DNA of 64,000 bases from contig JAZHRO010000022.1 of the NCBI GenBank assembly GCA_037157565.1, forward strand, positions 9,920,001 to 9,984,000, read 5' to 3'. Below, piece by piece: positions 47,600-58,847 of this stretch (the first letter of the stretch is position 1; each line of letters starts with the position of its first letter). The position numbers were made by a program, and so were the translations under genes. Under the pieces are notes generated by a model. That model saw nothing but the letters and a program-made list of their open reading frames with translations, did not search any database and was not told where the DNA came from. The DNA comes from Thalassia testudinum (taxonomy: Eukaryota; Streptophyta; Magnoliopsida; Alismatales; Hydrocharitaceae).

Positions 47600-49328
47600 T
47601 GAAGGTTCCCTAATCGGAGGGGGTGACGTAATAATTGCGGAAATGAAATATAAATAATCTCACAAATAAGCAATCCCACAAGTACACAAGTAATTTTAGG
47701 TGGAAACCCAAACCGGGTGAAAACCACCACCTAACCTTCTCGAGTTAGGATTTTCCGATCAACCAAGTTGATCAAAATCCACTAAACCGAATCACTTTAA
47801 ACGAGGGTGATTCAACCTCAATACAACCACGTTACTTAAACGAGGGTAGCGTACCTCAACCCCTTCTCTCCACGAGAAGGATTTTGTCTTACGAAGGAGA
47901 CGGGAATTCGCAAAGTGAATACCCAACCAAATAACAAAGATAAAATAAACAACAAGTCCTATAGAGCCAACAAAAAAATTATAAACCTAGCTTCTATAGG
48001 AATTAGGAAACTCCCCTTTGCAAGGAGTGCGTCGAGTTGATAACGCGGTGCGTGAGCCACGCGACGGCGCAACTTCGCTCTCGTGGACTACGGCGGGAGA
48101 GCGGGTGCACAACAGCTTGATGCTCTCAAGATGTAGAACTTGAGCTTGGAGAGCAAGAGCTATCTAGGACACAAGAGAGTGGAACTATGTTGCTTAAGTA
48201 TGTCTTGTGTTTCTCTTAGTGTATCTAGGTGTGTGTTTGTGTTGCAAAGGTTCCCCTCTATTTATAGAGGCCTTAGGAAGGCTTTGGAAGGCTTATGAAA
48301 GGTTCTATAACCGTTGGGAACAAAGTCCAAGAGAATCAGCCCGAAATCAGGAACAATCATTGTTCTGACAGGCTTATCAGACGTCTAATTCTGGCATCAG
48401 ACGTCTGGAACTGCACTTTAAGACGTCTGATTTCAAGGTCAGACGTCTGATTTTGGGCGGGTCTCTTCCTGACTTGAATCAGATCTAAACAGGGTTCTAG
48501 CACAAGTCCATCAGACGACATATCGGACGTCTGGCACTATGTCTAGACGTCTGGAAACCTACTTTTACTGTGGGAATGGATTTCCAAACGTTGCAATGGC
48601 TAGAAAATCTCTGAGAAGAGATTTTGGGTCAGCCGAGGCAAAACGGTCATTTATCAGACGTCTGGAAAGGCCTAAGGACGTCTGATAAGGCTCTAACGGT
48701 CATAACCTTGAGTGTTTGGTAAGCCAGCCAACGGTCCACTAATTGGACGTCTGGCAAATCCATCAGACGTCTCCTAAGACGTCTGGTCTAAGGTCTGGAC
48801 GTCTGATTTCATCAGACAGAAATAACTATGTCCATCCTAATAGTTATCAGACGTCTGAAACAACAGTCAGATGTCTTAAAATACTTTATCAGACGTCTGA
48901 TTTGGGAATTAGACGTCTGGAAACTCTGTTTGAACCCTATATTGGTTTTCTAAGTGTTCTACAGAAAACCTAAGTATCCTAGGGTTGTGCAGGTGTTCCT
49001 AGGACTACTGTTAGGGTACTTTGAGGCTCTTTAACATGAATTATCTAAGGAAATAAAGAACAACAAAAGAAACGAAAAATACAACAAGTACAAAAGAAGG
49101 AAATCTATCCTATTCTTCATTTCCTTCCATCTTCAATATATCGCTCCTCGCGAATCTCTTCTGTTCTCCATCAAGCTCGTCCAAGCCGTCCTGAATGCGA
49201 GCTCGAACTCCGTCTAATCACGTATCCATTTGCGATTGACTTGAAATCTAGGACCCAAAGCGCAAATATTAAATGACACGTGTTTTGTTATCATCAAAAC
49301 AAATGATCATGGTGCTCTAGCACCAACA
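47600..49328 (-). repeat. Copia (SIRE-type) solo LTR in the MITE, minus orientation
   Basis: Perfect TSD GTATT (47595-47599 and 49329-49333). Minus-strand start TGTTGGTGCTAGAGCACC, end GGGAACCTTCA. At 1729 bp it is nearly the length of the LTR at 60372-62104 (1733 bp). A minus-strand TATA box CTATAAATAG lies at 48258-48267. Confidence 0.93.
48258..48925 (-). promoter_or_regulatory. AGACGTCT cluster upstream of the TATA box of the minus LTR
   Basis: Eleven exact octamers lie between 48369 and 48915, often as TCAGACGTCTGA or TCAGACGTCTGG. The TATA box at 48258-48267 lies about 100 bases downstream on the minus strand. Confidence 0.8.
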
Positions 49329-49423
49329 GTATTGATGTGATGTTTATGTTAAAATGATGGGAAAAATATGGAAAAACTTGGGATAACCCTTAACTTGGGT
49401 TAACCCCACTGACAAACGGGGCC

Positions 49424-51345
49424 TTAATGAAAGACATTATAGTCTCCCTTATGTTGCACAACTTCCCATCAAGCTTAGAAGATACTTGCCTACATGGTTT
49501 CTCCTTGGAATGTTCTTGTTCATTCTCATTCTTGTCATTTTATTCATGTTGTTCCTCTATTAATTTCCACATTTCACATATAAATCCGTAAACATTGATT
49601 GCTTACCACAGATTTAACTCCCGTCCTGAAAGGCCTCTCTATTCTTGCAACTTGTGCTACTTCTTTCTTTCCAGTAGGTTATTTGACTTGTGCTCTACGT
49701 AGACATCTATAATAAATGACATGTCCTTCTTTCTATAAGAGTATTTAGTATGTGAAAGTCCCAGGCCACAGGAAGTTTTGTAAAATCTACCCATTTCTGG
49801 AAACTTTCAAGGATACTACCATTTGGTCGGAAAATTTCATTTCTGCTCTAAAATTAACCATCCCATAGAATGTTTGACACTGACAATGATTTTCCTTTGG
49901 TCTGCATCCAAATTAGATGTAAACCTATTCATTTTGGTGAATTGATGAGGTTTATGTGCTGAGAAGTATCGAATACGGTAAATCTGTCGGCTGCACAAAT
50001 GGTGATTTATCACTGAAAGGGACTTGAGGATCATGTGGTGTGAGAATAAACTATGAAGGCATGTATTGGAGTACTGCTGTGGTTAGCTACTCAACTGGTG
50101 TGGAAGAATGCTTGTCCCTTTAAGTTAATCTTTTCATCTTGGAAGAGGTTACTAAGGCGTTGCCCTTTAATCCTGTGCTATTCTGTTGCGAAAACAGAGC
50201 TGATTTCCAATCAGAAAGAATGCCTAGTCTACATTAGGAATAATTACCAATAGATATCTTTACATCGATACACTGCTTGACAATAATGAAACTGTGAATC
50301 TGCATCGCGGGAATGTTCCCTTGAATATAACACTTGGAATCTGGTGTCCAACTATTCCTTCATCTTTACTGCAAATGGGATTTTTTTTCCCCTAATATTC
50401 TGCCTGCTCTTTCGCATTTGTGCCCGTATGAGCACTCTGGCGATGGTTGGGCTTTAAAGCTTCTTGGTGAAATCATCAATCTGACGGTAACGACTAAGAA
50501 AGGAAGGAGATGCAATCTTATTCAGTAATTGCATATTACTTTATTTAGTTTGCAAAGGCAGCTATCCAACTCTTCAGGTGTTTGTTTCCAAGGATAGTGA
50601 TTCTCAGAAAAACTATGTATAGATTTCAAAGGATGCCTTCTTTGTGTACCATATGTCTTTTCGTCGATCAGCCAAGTAAAACAGCTACCCTTTTTTCCTT
50701 GGGTGTCTTTTTGCCTATGAAGCTTGGAAAAGATTCAACCTTAGCTAAACCAATCCTAGACCAAAAGATTCTTGCAGTGTAATTTTCACTCTGCATGTTA
50801 TCATTATGAAGTGTCTTATTATAAATCAAGTGGAACAAGCAAAACAAAGGCTTTAATTTGAGAATTTTGGCTTCAGCAAGTGCTGCTTTGTTCAAGGTGG
50901 AACAACAAAAGTGAAGATTACTCAGAAGTGCAAATCCTTGGGATGTGAGGAAAGGTACTTGAGCCTTATCTTTGGATCACAGTACATTTTCCTAATAGAT
51001 TGGTGATGACTAATATTATGATGAGAAGCCGCCATATCACTTAAATTGAGATGATATTCAAGGCATCTTACAACAACAAAAGAAAAATCAAAAGGTAATG
51101 AGATTACCAGTCATCTTTGAGTATTATTCAAGCCCCATTTTTGGCCACATGAACAGTTGGAAACATTTTGAACTGACATTTGCATATCAAAGGGCATGGA
51201 AAATGAATATCTGTGTCCAGCAAATAAATTAAAAAAAATGTAGGTGGCATTGATCCTAAAACTCAAACAGGTTGACAAGGATGCAAAGACAGGTCAGGAT
51301 AGGAATCAAATTTAAAGCCTGGATCCATTATAGGGACACTGTTGG
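49424..51345. repeat. Dispersed ~2.1 kb segment, copy 2, right part
   Basis: Collinear with 28140-30230 at about 80% identity by eye. The end matches at CCATTATAGGGACAC (30218 and 51328), after which the two copies differ. Confidence 0.7.
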
Positions 51346-51350
51346 ATCAT

Positions 51351-51383
<33 letters not shown>

Positions 51384-52040
51384 ACATAAAGATTATGGAC
51401 TGTCATGTAAATGTCCATCAATTAAAGTGATTGATTTAAGTTTTATTAAGGGTATGGGCATAAAATGCAAAAGGATGGTGTGATTTGGTTTAATGTATGT
51501 GTAGAGACCAGGTTTGCAATTATAATTTCTCAAAGGGCGGATTTGTAATTTACTAATAGTAATTAGTTTTGCCTAATTACTAATTTGGAGGGGTTAGGTC
51601 CCTAAGGGTTTCTCACCTTATTCTATACTCCATCCCCATGGTGTGTTGAGAAGGAAAAGAGAGACAAGAGTGGCTAGGTGGCTACTGTCATAGGAGAAGA
51701 TTATCTCATAATTACTCTCGATCTAAAGGAGGTAAGAACACCTTTGGAAAAGCCTAACTCGTGGCCTCTTCTTCTACAGTAAATATGAACCCAGGTATGT
51801 TTTCTATACTCGATGCATGTTAAATAGAGCTTAAATATATCAGATATTCATGTTTATATTTTGTTTATATGAGTCATGTTTGGGCATATATGCATCTATT
51901 TATTTGTTATTCAGTCATGTAATCATCAAATCACCTACATGATTAGATCTAGCTTTTGGAATTCTCAGAAAATCTCGTAACACATTTTGTAACCGTCATA
52001 AGTACCGGTACTCTTGAGGAGTATCGGTACAGACAAGATA
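51346..52040 (+). repeat. Possible copia-type LTR or LTR fragment
   Basis: It begins TGTTGGATCATAATCCAA exactly where homology with copy 1 of the dispersed segment stops, and contains a TA run (51356-51382). Typical LTR texture, but no matching end or TSD was identified. Confidence 0.4.
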
Positions 52041-54447
52041 TGTCACAACTCGATCCTAGATCCCTACAAAGCTCGAGACCGGCTCGCCTCGACTAATCCC
52101 AAGACCGAGTCGTCCAACAAGAAATAACCAAATAACACTCATCAAACCACAATCACACGAGTACAGTAGCTAAATAGGAAGAAATTGATAACAACAGGGG
52201 GAAAAGAACAATAATACTACAATATTACATGTCATAATACAGCCATCACAAAAAAAAAAGAGTACATATAATGGAAACAAGGCTATAGAAACTCACTACT
52301 CCAAACAGTAGAACTAAAACTAGGCTCGACTAGGCCCAGCATCCTCAGCAGCTGGTAGCTCGAGTTGCTTAAATCCCTGACCTGTACAAAGATATACATC
52401 TGAAGTCAGCTAACACTGAGTAGAGTGGTGGCTAAGAAGTAACATGCATTTAACAAGTAGTTTAACATATAACTTTCCGTTTCCAAATATCTTATACATG
52501 TTGGTGCGTAGAGATCTCTAATCAGGATTCATCACATTATTTAATCTTCTTGTTCCCTACAAGAACGATCTCGCTTGTAGTTTTCCCGTGATGCAGGACG
52601 TACACGTGGCACCCTCTTAGCCGAGAGAGTCCCTACCCGTGATAGTCCTACACCCGGTCTATCACCCCGAGGTCACGGTTGCGACGTAGCGGTGACTACG
52701 GCACACGTGATAAACGTGTGAGTAGCTATCCCGCACTGGCAAGCGGTCAGTCGTTTCCGCTAGCGGGTACACTCAAACGTATAGTGCAGAATAGCACAAG
52801 GCTTTGCCCTCTCAAAACAGAACAAGGGTCTCGCCCCTTAGGGGTCTTGCCCCTCCAAAGTCCACATACCCTCGTCTAACTATCCCGGTTTGCCCATTGG
52901 GCCTGACCAGAGTCGGTGTAGGGTGGCTAGTCCTAGCCCCGGGCCCCATGGGGTGACTAGCTCTCCCCCTACACTAAGTAGCTCACCTCGGTACCACGTA
53001 CGCGAGGGCCGACTAGAGTCGACGTAGAGTGGCCAAACCCACCCCGGGTCTCAACCCAACGGTGGTAAGCTCCCCTCTACTACAAGGGATAGTTGCTCTC
53101 TTCGGTACCACGTGCATGAAGGCCAGCTCACTTCCCTTAACTGCTGCCCGTGGGCGGCATATTCCAGAACCATCCAGTTCTCCGTACTATGATATTCTTG
53201 TCTACATTTCCCGTAGGGTTCGTACAAGAGCTTTTTCTACATCCGGGTTGGAATGTGTGGAACAAGCAGTTCAATTTCCATTTTTATCACAGTATGTAGT
53301 CCATTCCAGATAATACAGGAAGCTTTTGATTACTCAATCATTCACATGTATTTTCCTCTAGCCCTAGTGTTCATGCCATAACCTATGGTTCAAGAATTTA
53401 CTCTAGAGCATGCATTTATTCCTTCCTAGGGTTCATCTCAAGTCCTAGGATTAACTACTTGCATGTATTAATTTAGAGATTTATGTTATAACCACTCTAC
53501 CAGGGTAACCGGGTGGAATGGGGGCTCGTATAGTAGCTCCCGACATCTCCGCAGGTCCCGTACACCCGACGGACTGGAGACCTAAAGCATGGATCGATAG
53601 GCCAAAAAGGTTTAAAATGATATAGACAAGGTATCATTACATAGAGAAACTCGTATGGAAAATAGAGACGTTTTATTTGCAGAAAACCGATAACATTAGG
53701 GCCTTACACAGGCCCAAAAACATGCGGTTAGATAGAAATCAGACGTCTGGGAAAGGTCTCAAACATCTTAAAATAGTTCTCAGGGATACCTCTCTCGGTG
53801 TTCCTCTATCAAATGTCTGGAACTCAGTGCTGACGTCCAAGGGTTTCGTCAGATGTCTGGAGATGCTCTCGGACGTTTAAAACTGCCTCGGTCCACCTTC
53901 CAACTTCTGACACATATACGTACACTGTCGAGACTTTGGCAGAGAGGAAATACGGAAAGTAGATCTCTACCAGACATCTCCCTCTACCTTCAGACATCCG
54001 GTAAGATGCCTGGATGTCGCTCTGGATGTCTGATTCCGCGGAAAAATGACTTCCGCGGAACTGCTCTAGCTTCCCTCGCCACAGGCGCTGCAGCAACACA
54101 ATGCAGCACTCTCCGCTCGCTCTCGCTCTGGCTCCCTGCTCTCTCTCCCTCTTGCTCGGCTCCCTGCTCTCTCTCTCTCTCTCGCTCGGCTGTGGTGGTG
54201 TGAGATGGAGAGGAGGAGGAGGGGGTATATGATGGGAGGAACGGTGAGGGGAGAGGGATGGCTGTTGCAGGGAGTGGTGCGAGGTAAGGCCGTTTACAGG
54301 GTGAGGCGTGAGGCATGGGCGAAGAGAGTGGCATGCACACGATACGAGTCGAAAAGAAAAAGTCTTTTCGGACATTTGGCTCTTTCTCCAGATGTCTGGC
54401 GAACGTCCCAGACATCTTAAAGGACCGAGAGGTGACGGGTCGTTTCA
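52041..54447 (-). repeat. 3' LTR of the Tekay-type element
   Basis: It runs from TGTCACAACTCG to CGGGTCGTTTCA. It aligns with the solo LTRs at 11456 and 40933. The internal side carries TTTCGGGGATGAAAC and TTTAAG text (54450-54490, minus), the usual sequence just before the polypurine tract of such elements, but the tract itself is worn. Confidence 0.88.
53740..54425. promoter_or_regulatory. AGACGTCT cluster, mostly decayed
   Basis: One exact octamer near 53742. Many variants at 53760-54040 and 54365-54420 (AAACATCT, AGATGTCT, AGACATCT, GGATGTCT), most differing at the CpG. Confidence 0.6.
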
Positions 54448-54549
54448 ATATAACAAACTTAAAGGAAGTTTCATCCCCGAAACTTGAACTAACTAGGGTT
54501 TTGGAAAATAATGTAGCAGCGTATAACAAACTTAAAAAGGACCGAAGTA

Positions 54550-55843
54550 GATCCGAAGAGACATACCCTCGAAAAGCTCCGGGTACTGCTCTTGCATTAC
54601 CACCTCAGGCTCCCAAGTCGCCTCCTCGTACTGCTGGCTTCTCTACAGAACTTTCACCAGGGGTACCTCCTTCAGTCTTAGACTCCGGACGACTCTGTCT
54701 AGTATCTGTACCAACTTCTCAAGATAGATCAGGTCGTCTCCCACCTCGATGCTCTCATGGCTAAGGACATGGCTGGGATCGGCGATACATCTCCTGAGGT
54801 TGGAAACGTGAAATACGTCGTGCACTCTAGAGAGCTAGGGAGGAAGAGCAAGCCGATAAGCAACAGGTCCTACCCGTTCTAAGACCTCAAAAGGTCCCAT
54901 AAATCTCGGTGCAAGCTTCCCTCTCACCCCAAACTACTGCAGGCCCTTCATAGGTGAAACATGGAGGAAAACGTGATCTCCAACCTTAAATTGTACCTCC
55001 ATACACTTCAGATTAGCGTAGCTCTTTTGCCTGCTTCGGACAGTACACAGTCGTCGATGGATCTGCTCGATCACCTCCTAACTCTGGCGTATCAGACGAG
55101 GACCGACCTCCCACATGGTCCCCACCTCAACCCAACTCAAGGGAGCCGTACACTTCCTCCCGTACAGAGCCTTATATGGTGCCGTGCCGATGCTCAAGTG
55201 GTAACTGTTGTTGTATGCGAACTCTGCCAGGGGCAAATGCTCCTCCCAGGATCCTCTCTAGTTCAATAGCAAGCGCGTAGAAGATCTTCAAGGGTCTAAA
55301 TGGTGCGCTCCGACTGTTCGTCTGTCTAGGGGTGATAAGTTGTACTGAACCTCAGACGAGTCCCTAAAGCCTGCTGAAACTCCGCCTAAAAATGGGAAGT
55401 GAAATGAGTGTCTCTGTCTGAAATAATCTCGCAGGGGACCTCGTGAAGGCGCACCACGTCTCTGATGTATCTCTTTGCCAATTGTGCTAATCCAAAAGCG
55501 ACTCGGATTGGCAGAAACCATGCCGTCTTTGTCAATCTATCTACAATCACCCAGACTGCATCGTGTCCCCTCTATGTCACAGGTAACCCCACTACTAGGT
55601 TCATAGTGACTCTCCCACTTCCATTCTGGAACGGGAAGTGGCTGTAATGGCCCTGCAAGCCTATGGTGCTCGGCCTTCACTGCTGGCATATTAGACACTG
55701 CTGAACGAAAAGGCCAACATCCCGCTTCATGCCTCTCCACTAGAAATCACGTCGTAGCTCGTGATACATTTTCATGTTCCTAGGATGTATAGTAAATCTG
55801 GATCCGTGTGCCTCAGTCAGGAGCTCCTGACGTACAAAAGACG
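54550..55843 (-). pseudogene. Tekay-type integrase and C-terminal domain, broken
   Basis: From right to left on the minus strand: the zinc-binding end (IHPRNMKMYHELRRDF, then WRGMKRDVGLFVQQCLICQ), the catalytic core start GHDAVWVIVDRLTKTAWFLP, LAQLAKRYIRDVVRLHEVP with EIISDRDTHF, then the C-terminal MHDVFHVSNLRRCIADPSHV and the chromo-like tail QQYEEATWEPEVVMQEQYPE. Stops occur after HELRRDF, after CLICQQ and after VKVL, with frame changes. The integrase would join element DNA to the chromosome. The Athila LTR insertion removed everything upstream. Confidence 0.88.
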
Positions 55844-56403
55844 TGTTTGCTAAAAAGGATCGTTATAGTTCGTTCTTGCACGTTGGTTTTAAAAGAAGAA
55901 ACGGACGTGAGTCCGAGTGTCGATCACAGGGAGGCATAGAAACCATATTTTCTTTGTCACTTGGTGTCACGAAGATAATGAGTTTTTGCTTGCGAGAAGA
56001 CGTAGTAGAAAAACTAGCGAGAGAGAGAAAGAGAGAGGGAGAGAGAGAGAGTGAGTAGGGTTGGAGTCTTTTAAATCATAGCCATTGCTCAAGGTAAGAT
56101 GGAAAGCACATCAACATTATATTAAACATGCAAATCAAGTTTTACAAATACAACGGTAACTAAATGATTAAATAAAAAGGAAGTAAAGCTAGCTTAAAGG
56201 GAAGGAAAGGAAGAGAGAGGGGAGATGGCGAGGCAGCCACGGCGGTGGAAGGAGGCTCCGTCGGCGGCTCGTCGACTCTGTTGACTACAAGAGAGGCTAA
56301 AGGGGGCTAGGGGGTATTACAACACTTGCAAGGTGAATTGAATGCTCTACATGGGTGGTTGGGAGGGGCTTATATAGGAAGAAGGGGTTTCTAATTAAAG
56401 TAT

Positions 56404-56437
56404 GGGCTTTAGCGACGTCCAGGACATCGCTAAACCC
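56404..56437. repeat. Near-perfect palindrome GGGCTTTAGCGA...
   Basis: GGGCTTTAGCGACGTCC pairs with GGACATCGCTAAACCC, with two mismatches. It lies just upstream of the LTR TATA box (56370-56378) in the minus-strand direction. Confidence 0.8.
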
Positions 56438-56719
56438 ATGCTAAAAGTGTCGGTGAAGCCCCCTGCCCAACGATCTCACGCACGCGCCTGTTCTTCTTCA
56501 CGCACGATTCGTGTGCGCGACTTGAGGGTCGTCCGATCGCGGATCGGAAGGTCGAGATCACTCGTAGGGCGCGCTCTTGCTGCGCTCGCGCCCCACGTAT
56601 CATCGCGGGCGTCTGCCTTGGATGCGCGAGATTGCGCCACGTCGCCTATTGCCAGCTGCTGGATTGTGCATCGACGGCCGAAATTGCGCGCGCCAACCCC
56701 GCCTTGAATTTGCGCTGCG

Positions 56720-56790
56720 GAGGGTGATTCGAACCCATGCCCCACTCTGCGGGGGCGAGGCGCTTTCCACTGCGCTACGCTCTCGGTTGT
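56720..56790 (-). other. tRNA-like A box and B box (tRNA relic or SINE head)
   Basis: Minus strand A box TAGCGCAGTGG (56767-56777) and B box GGTTCGAATC (56726-56735), 31 bases apart as in tRNAs. A D-stem GCGC/GCGC forms, but the acceptor and T stems do not close well. Treat as a pol III promoter relic, not a functional tRNA gene. Confidence 0.5.
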
Positions 56791-56899
56791 GTCGCGGGGA
56801 TGCGGAGGTGGCATGGTGCAAGCGACTGTTGGTTGAAGATCCAATGGTCGTGAGCTACTGTGGCCGTGAGGTGCTGAGGCTGTGGGGCGCAAGGAGAAC

Positions 56900-57073
56900 G
56901 GTCATGAAGCTGCCACGTGTCAGCATCCCCGCGCTCCTCAACAGCAGCGTAGCACCAACGCTTCCACTGCAGGATGAATCTCAGTCGTCCGATCTTCCAG
57001 GCGCTGCGGTTGAGGAGCGCGGGGATGCTGACACGTGGCAGCTTCATGACCATTGATCATCAGATCAATGGTC
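56900..57073. repeat. 43-bp perfect inverted repeat with 66-base loop, plus adjacent palindrome
   Basis: 56900-56942 and 57009-57051 are exact reverse complements (outer ends GGTCATGAAGC... and ...GCTTCATGACC). TGACCATTGATC ATCA GATCAATGGTCA (57046-57073) forms a second perfect palindrome overlapping its right foot. Confidence 0.95.
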
Positions 57074-57360
57074 ATAACTTCCTAGGCCAATTGCGAGCGC
57101 TCCGGATGTCGAATTTAGCATATTTTGAGTCCGTTGGACTTCGTTCGTCGCTCTGAATCCATCTGTGCGGTCCGATTGTTCATCTAAGGCCTGTTTTGAC
57201 ATGTACTTGTACACATGGCCATTAATAATGCACTATAAGCAATCTTGATGTGCAATGCATGCGATGCTCCTATTCCTATTTATGCTGTATCCTTTGTGCA
57301 TTTTTCCTTTAAGACCCTCCCCTTTTGGCAGAGTTAGCATTGTACAAAGCAGTGTTATCA

Positions 57361-57371
57361 TACCCCCATGC
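57361..57371 (-). other. Polypurine tract of the Athila element
   Basis: Minus strand CATGGGGGTA immediately before the LTR start TGATAACA. Confidence 0.7.
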
Positions 57372-57561
57372 TTACACCTTGCTAGTCCCTAGCAAGGTTT
57401 ATTCTAGCCATTATTTCCAGTCAGAATTCAAGAAGTAATTACTTGGACATTTCGTCACTTGTCAATAGGAGGAAATATACTAAGATCCTGATCTACAAAA
57501 ACTAAGTAGCGCTCGGGTGTCTGCCAAAATATGAATCGCCTGTATCCTTGCTTTAAGGCAT

Positions 57562-57633
<72 letters not shown>

Positions 57634-58847
57634 TTTTTTCATCTTTTTTATTTTTAGATTTTTGGAGTTAAGAGTGTGTTGGTAACTTTTTTACGGCTAC
57701 CCAACCCACCCAAAACTCGAAAAAAATTCTGAGTGCTAAGCATCTTGGTGTGAAGATCGTGATAGACTCACTCAACGGTAATTTAGATAAACTTCGGGTT
57801 TCTACACCCCTAGGTGACCGGAAAAGGAAGTGTTTTGCCTGAAGGTGTATTTGTTCGATTGGTAGCTTTCTCCTTACGTTTGTTCTACTTGGGGTCAACA
57901 CAAGGATTTTTCCAATGTATATCTCCCCGGCTTGCTCTACTTCCTGCTTCTTTCTTAAGTGTTTTGGGTCTTTTTGTGCATTTAATGAGCTGGGTTCTAG
58001 ACAACGGACCAATGGACTGCTACCCACAATCACTTGCCAGCTATACTCGTGCGGTGAAGTGTGGCTTATTTTGTTCTTTTTTTTTCTTCTCTTTTTTTTT
58101 TATTTGGTAGGTGACTTCCCTGATCTCAAATTTACCTAGAGGCAATAAAAAGAAGGTGGTCCCGTGGCTGGGCTCCGGACAACCTGCCAATGGGCTGTTA
58201 CCCACGACAGCTTGCCAGCCATACCACCCTAGAAAGTTCATTAGCTACCCAATTTCTGTCAGAATCTCCGAGGAGTGAGTCTGTGCAAAAAATATGTGCA
58301 GATGCTTAGACTAAAAGTCCTTCTGAGTTAGAGGGTGAGTTGATAAATCGTATACTTATCACTTATTTAGTTGGTGGATTCGAATAGATTAAGGTTGCAA
58401 GGATTTGAAGTTAAATCCATATTTTAACGGACACCAGGGCTGATTAAGCCTGAAGGCCTGAAAAATCTAAGTGTTCAGGTTCTTTCCGCATTATTTCCCA
58501 CTATTGACAAATTTCTAATGCCTAAGTTTTTCTTCCTAAATTCAATTTTTTTTTATTATTTTATTTTATTTTATTCTATTCAGATTGATTAAATGAACTC
58601 AGAATCATGCAATTTACCGTCCCCATGCTTAAGCTGGACAATGTCCTCATTGACAAATACGTAGATGCATAGGAGTCAAAAAGATATTACCTGAGTGAAA
58701 TAAAATACCAAATCAGTCTGAATATTCTGGGTTGCCTCCCAGGAAGCGCTGAGTTTAACGCCTCCAGCTGGGTAGTGCTTTGTGTCATCCCTCAATGAGG
58801 GTGACAACCTCCTTCGGGGGAACCTGGGTGAGGAAGTGTTTCAATCT
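57372..58847 (-). other. Athila 3' non-coding region
   Basis: It contains a TA microsatellite (57570-57630), a duplicated piece reading CCAATGGxCTGxTACCCAC..CTTGCCAGC (about 58008-58050 and 58178-58222), and, near pol, GGGTTGCCTCCCAGGAAGCG and CCCATGCTTAAGCTGGACAATG, both characteristic of Athila downstream regions. No ORF with a known domain. Confidence 0.6.
57570..57630. repeat. TA microsatellite (~60 bp)
   Basis: Alternating TA run. Confidence 0.95.

Larger units (their letters stand above)
45615..49423. mobile_element. Tourist/Harbinger-like MITE, split by two solo LTRs
   Basis: The left end GGGTGTGTTTGGTGGTGGGG and the reversed right end GGCCCCGTTTGTCAGTGGGG are imperfect inverted repeats flanked by TTA on both sides (45612-45614 and 49424-49426). 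The three MITE pieces are 45615-45828, 47546-47599 and 49329-49423, about 360 bp in total. No coding capacity. Confidence 0.85.
52041..55843 (-). mobile_element. Tekay/Del-type Ty3 element, 3' part
   Basis: A 3' LTR (52041-54447) is followed, reading rightwards, by the end of pol on the minus strand. The right side is cut by the Athila LTR that starts at 55844. It links the solo-LTR family of this window to a Tekay-type integrase. Left flank AGATA; no partner is available. Confidence 0.85.
55844..57360 (-). repeat. Athila 3' LTR
   Basis: The minus strand starts TGATAACACTGCTTTGTAC directly after the polypurine tract and ends TTAGCAAACA. The inner-end motif GTCGATCACAGGGAGGCA parallels the first Athila LTR. 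A minus-strand TATA box (CCTATATAAGC) lies at 56370-56378. U3 holds a tRNA-like box pair and a 43-bp hairpin. Confidence 0.75.

Noticed and set aside
48365..48925. Regularly recurring short repeats suggestive of a CRISPR-like array
   Set aside because: The repeats are 8-12-base palindromes with irregular spacing (20-80 bases) inside a eukaryotic LTR with a TSD; no cas genes, and the genome is a plant's.
56715..56795. Functional tRNA gene
   Set aside because: A and B boxes are present, but the acceptor and T stems do not pair properly and the anticodon loop has eight bases.
56476..57056. Overlapping frames on both strands in the Athila LTR
   Set aside because: Both strands give the same MKLPRVSIPALLN text because of the 43-bp inverted repeat; no domain.
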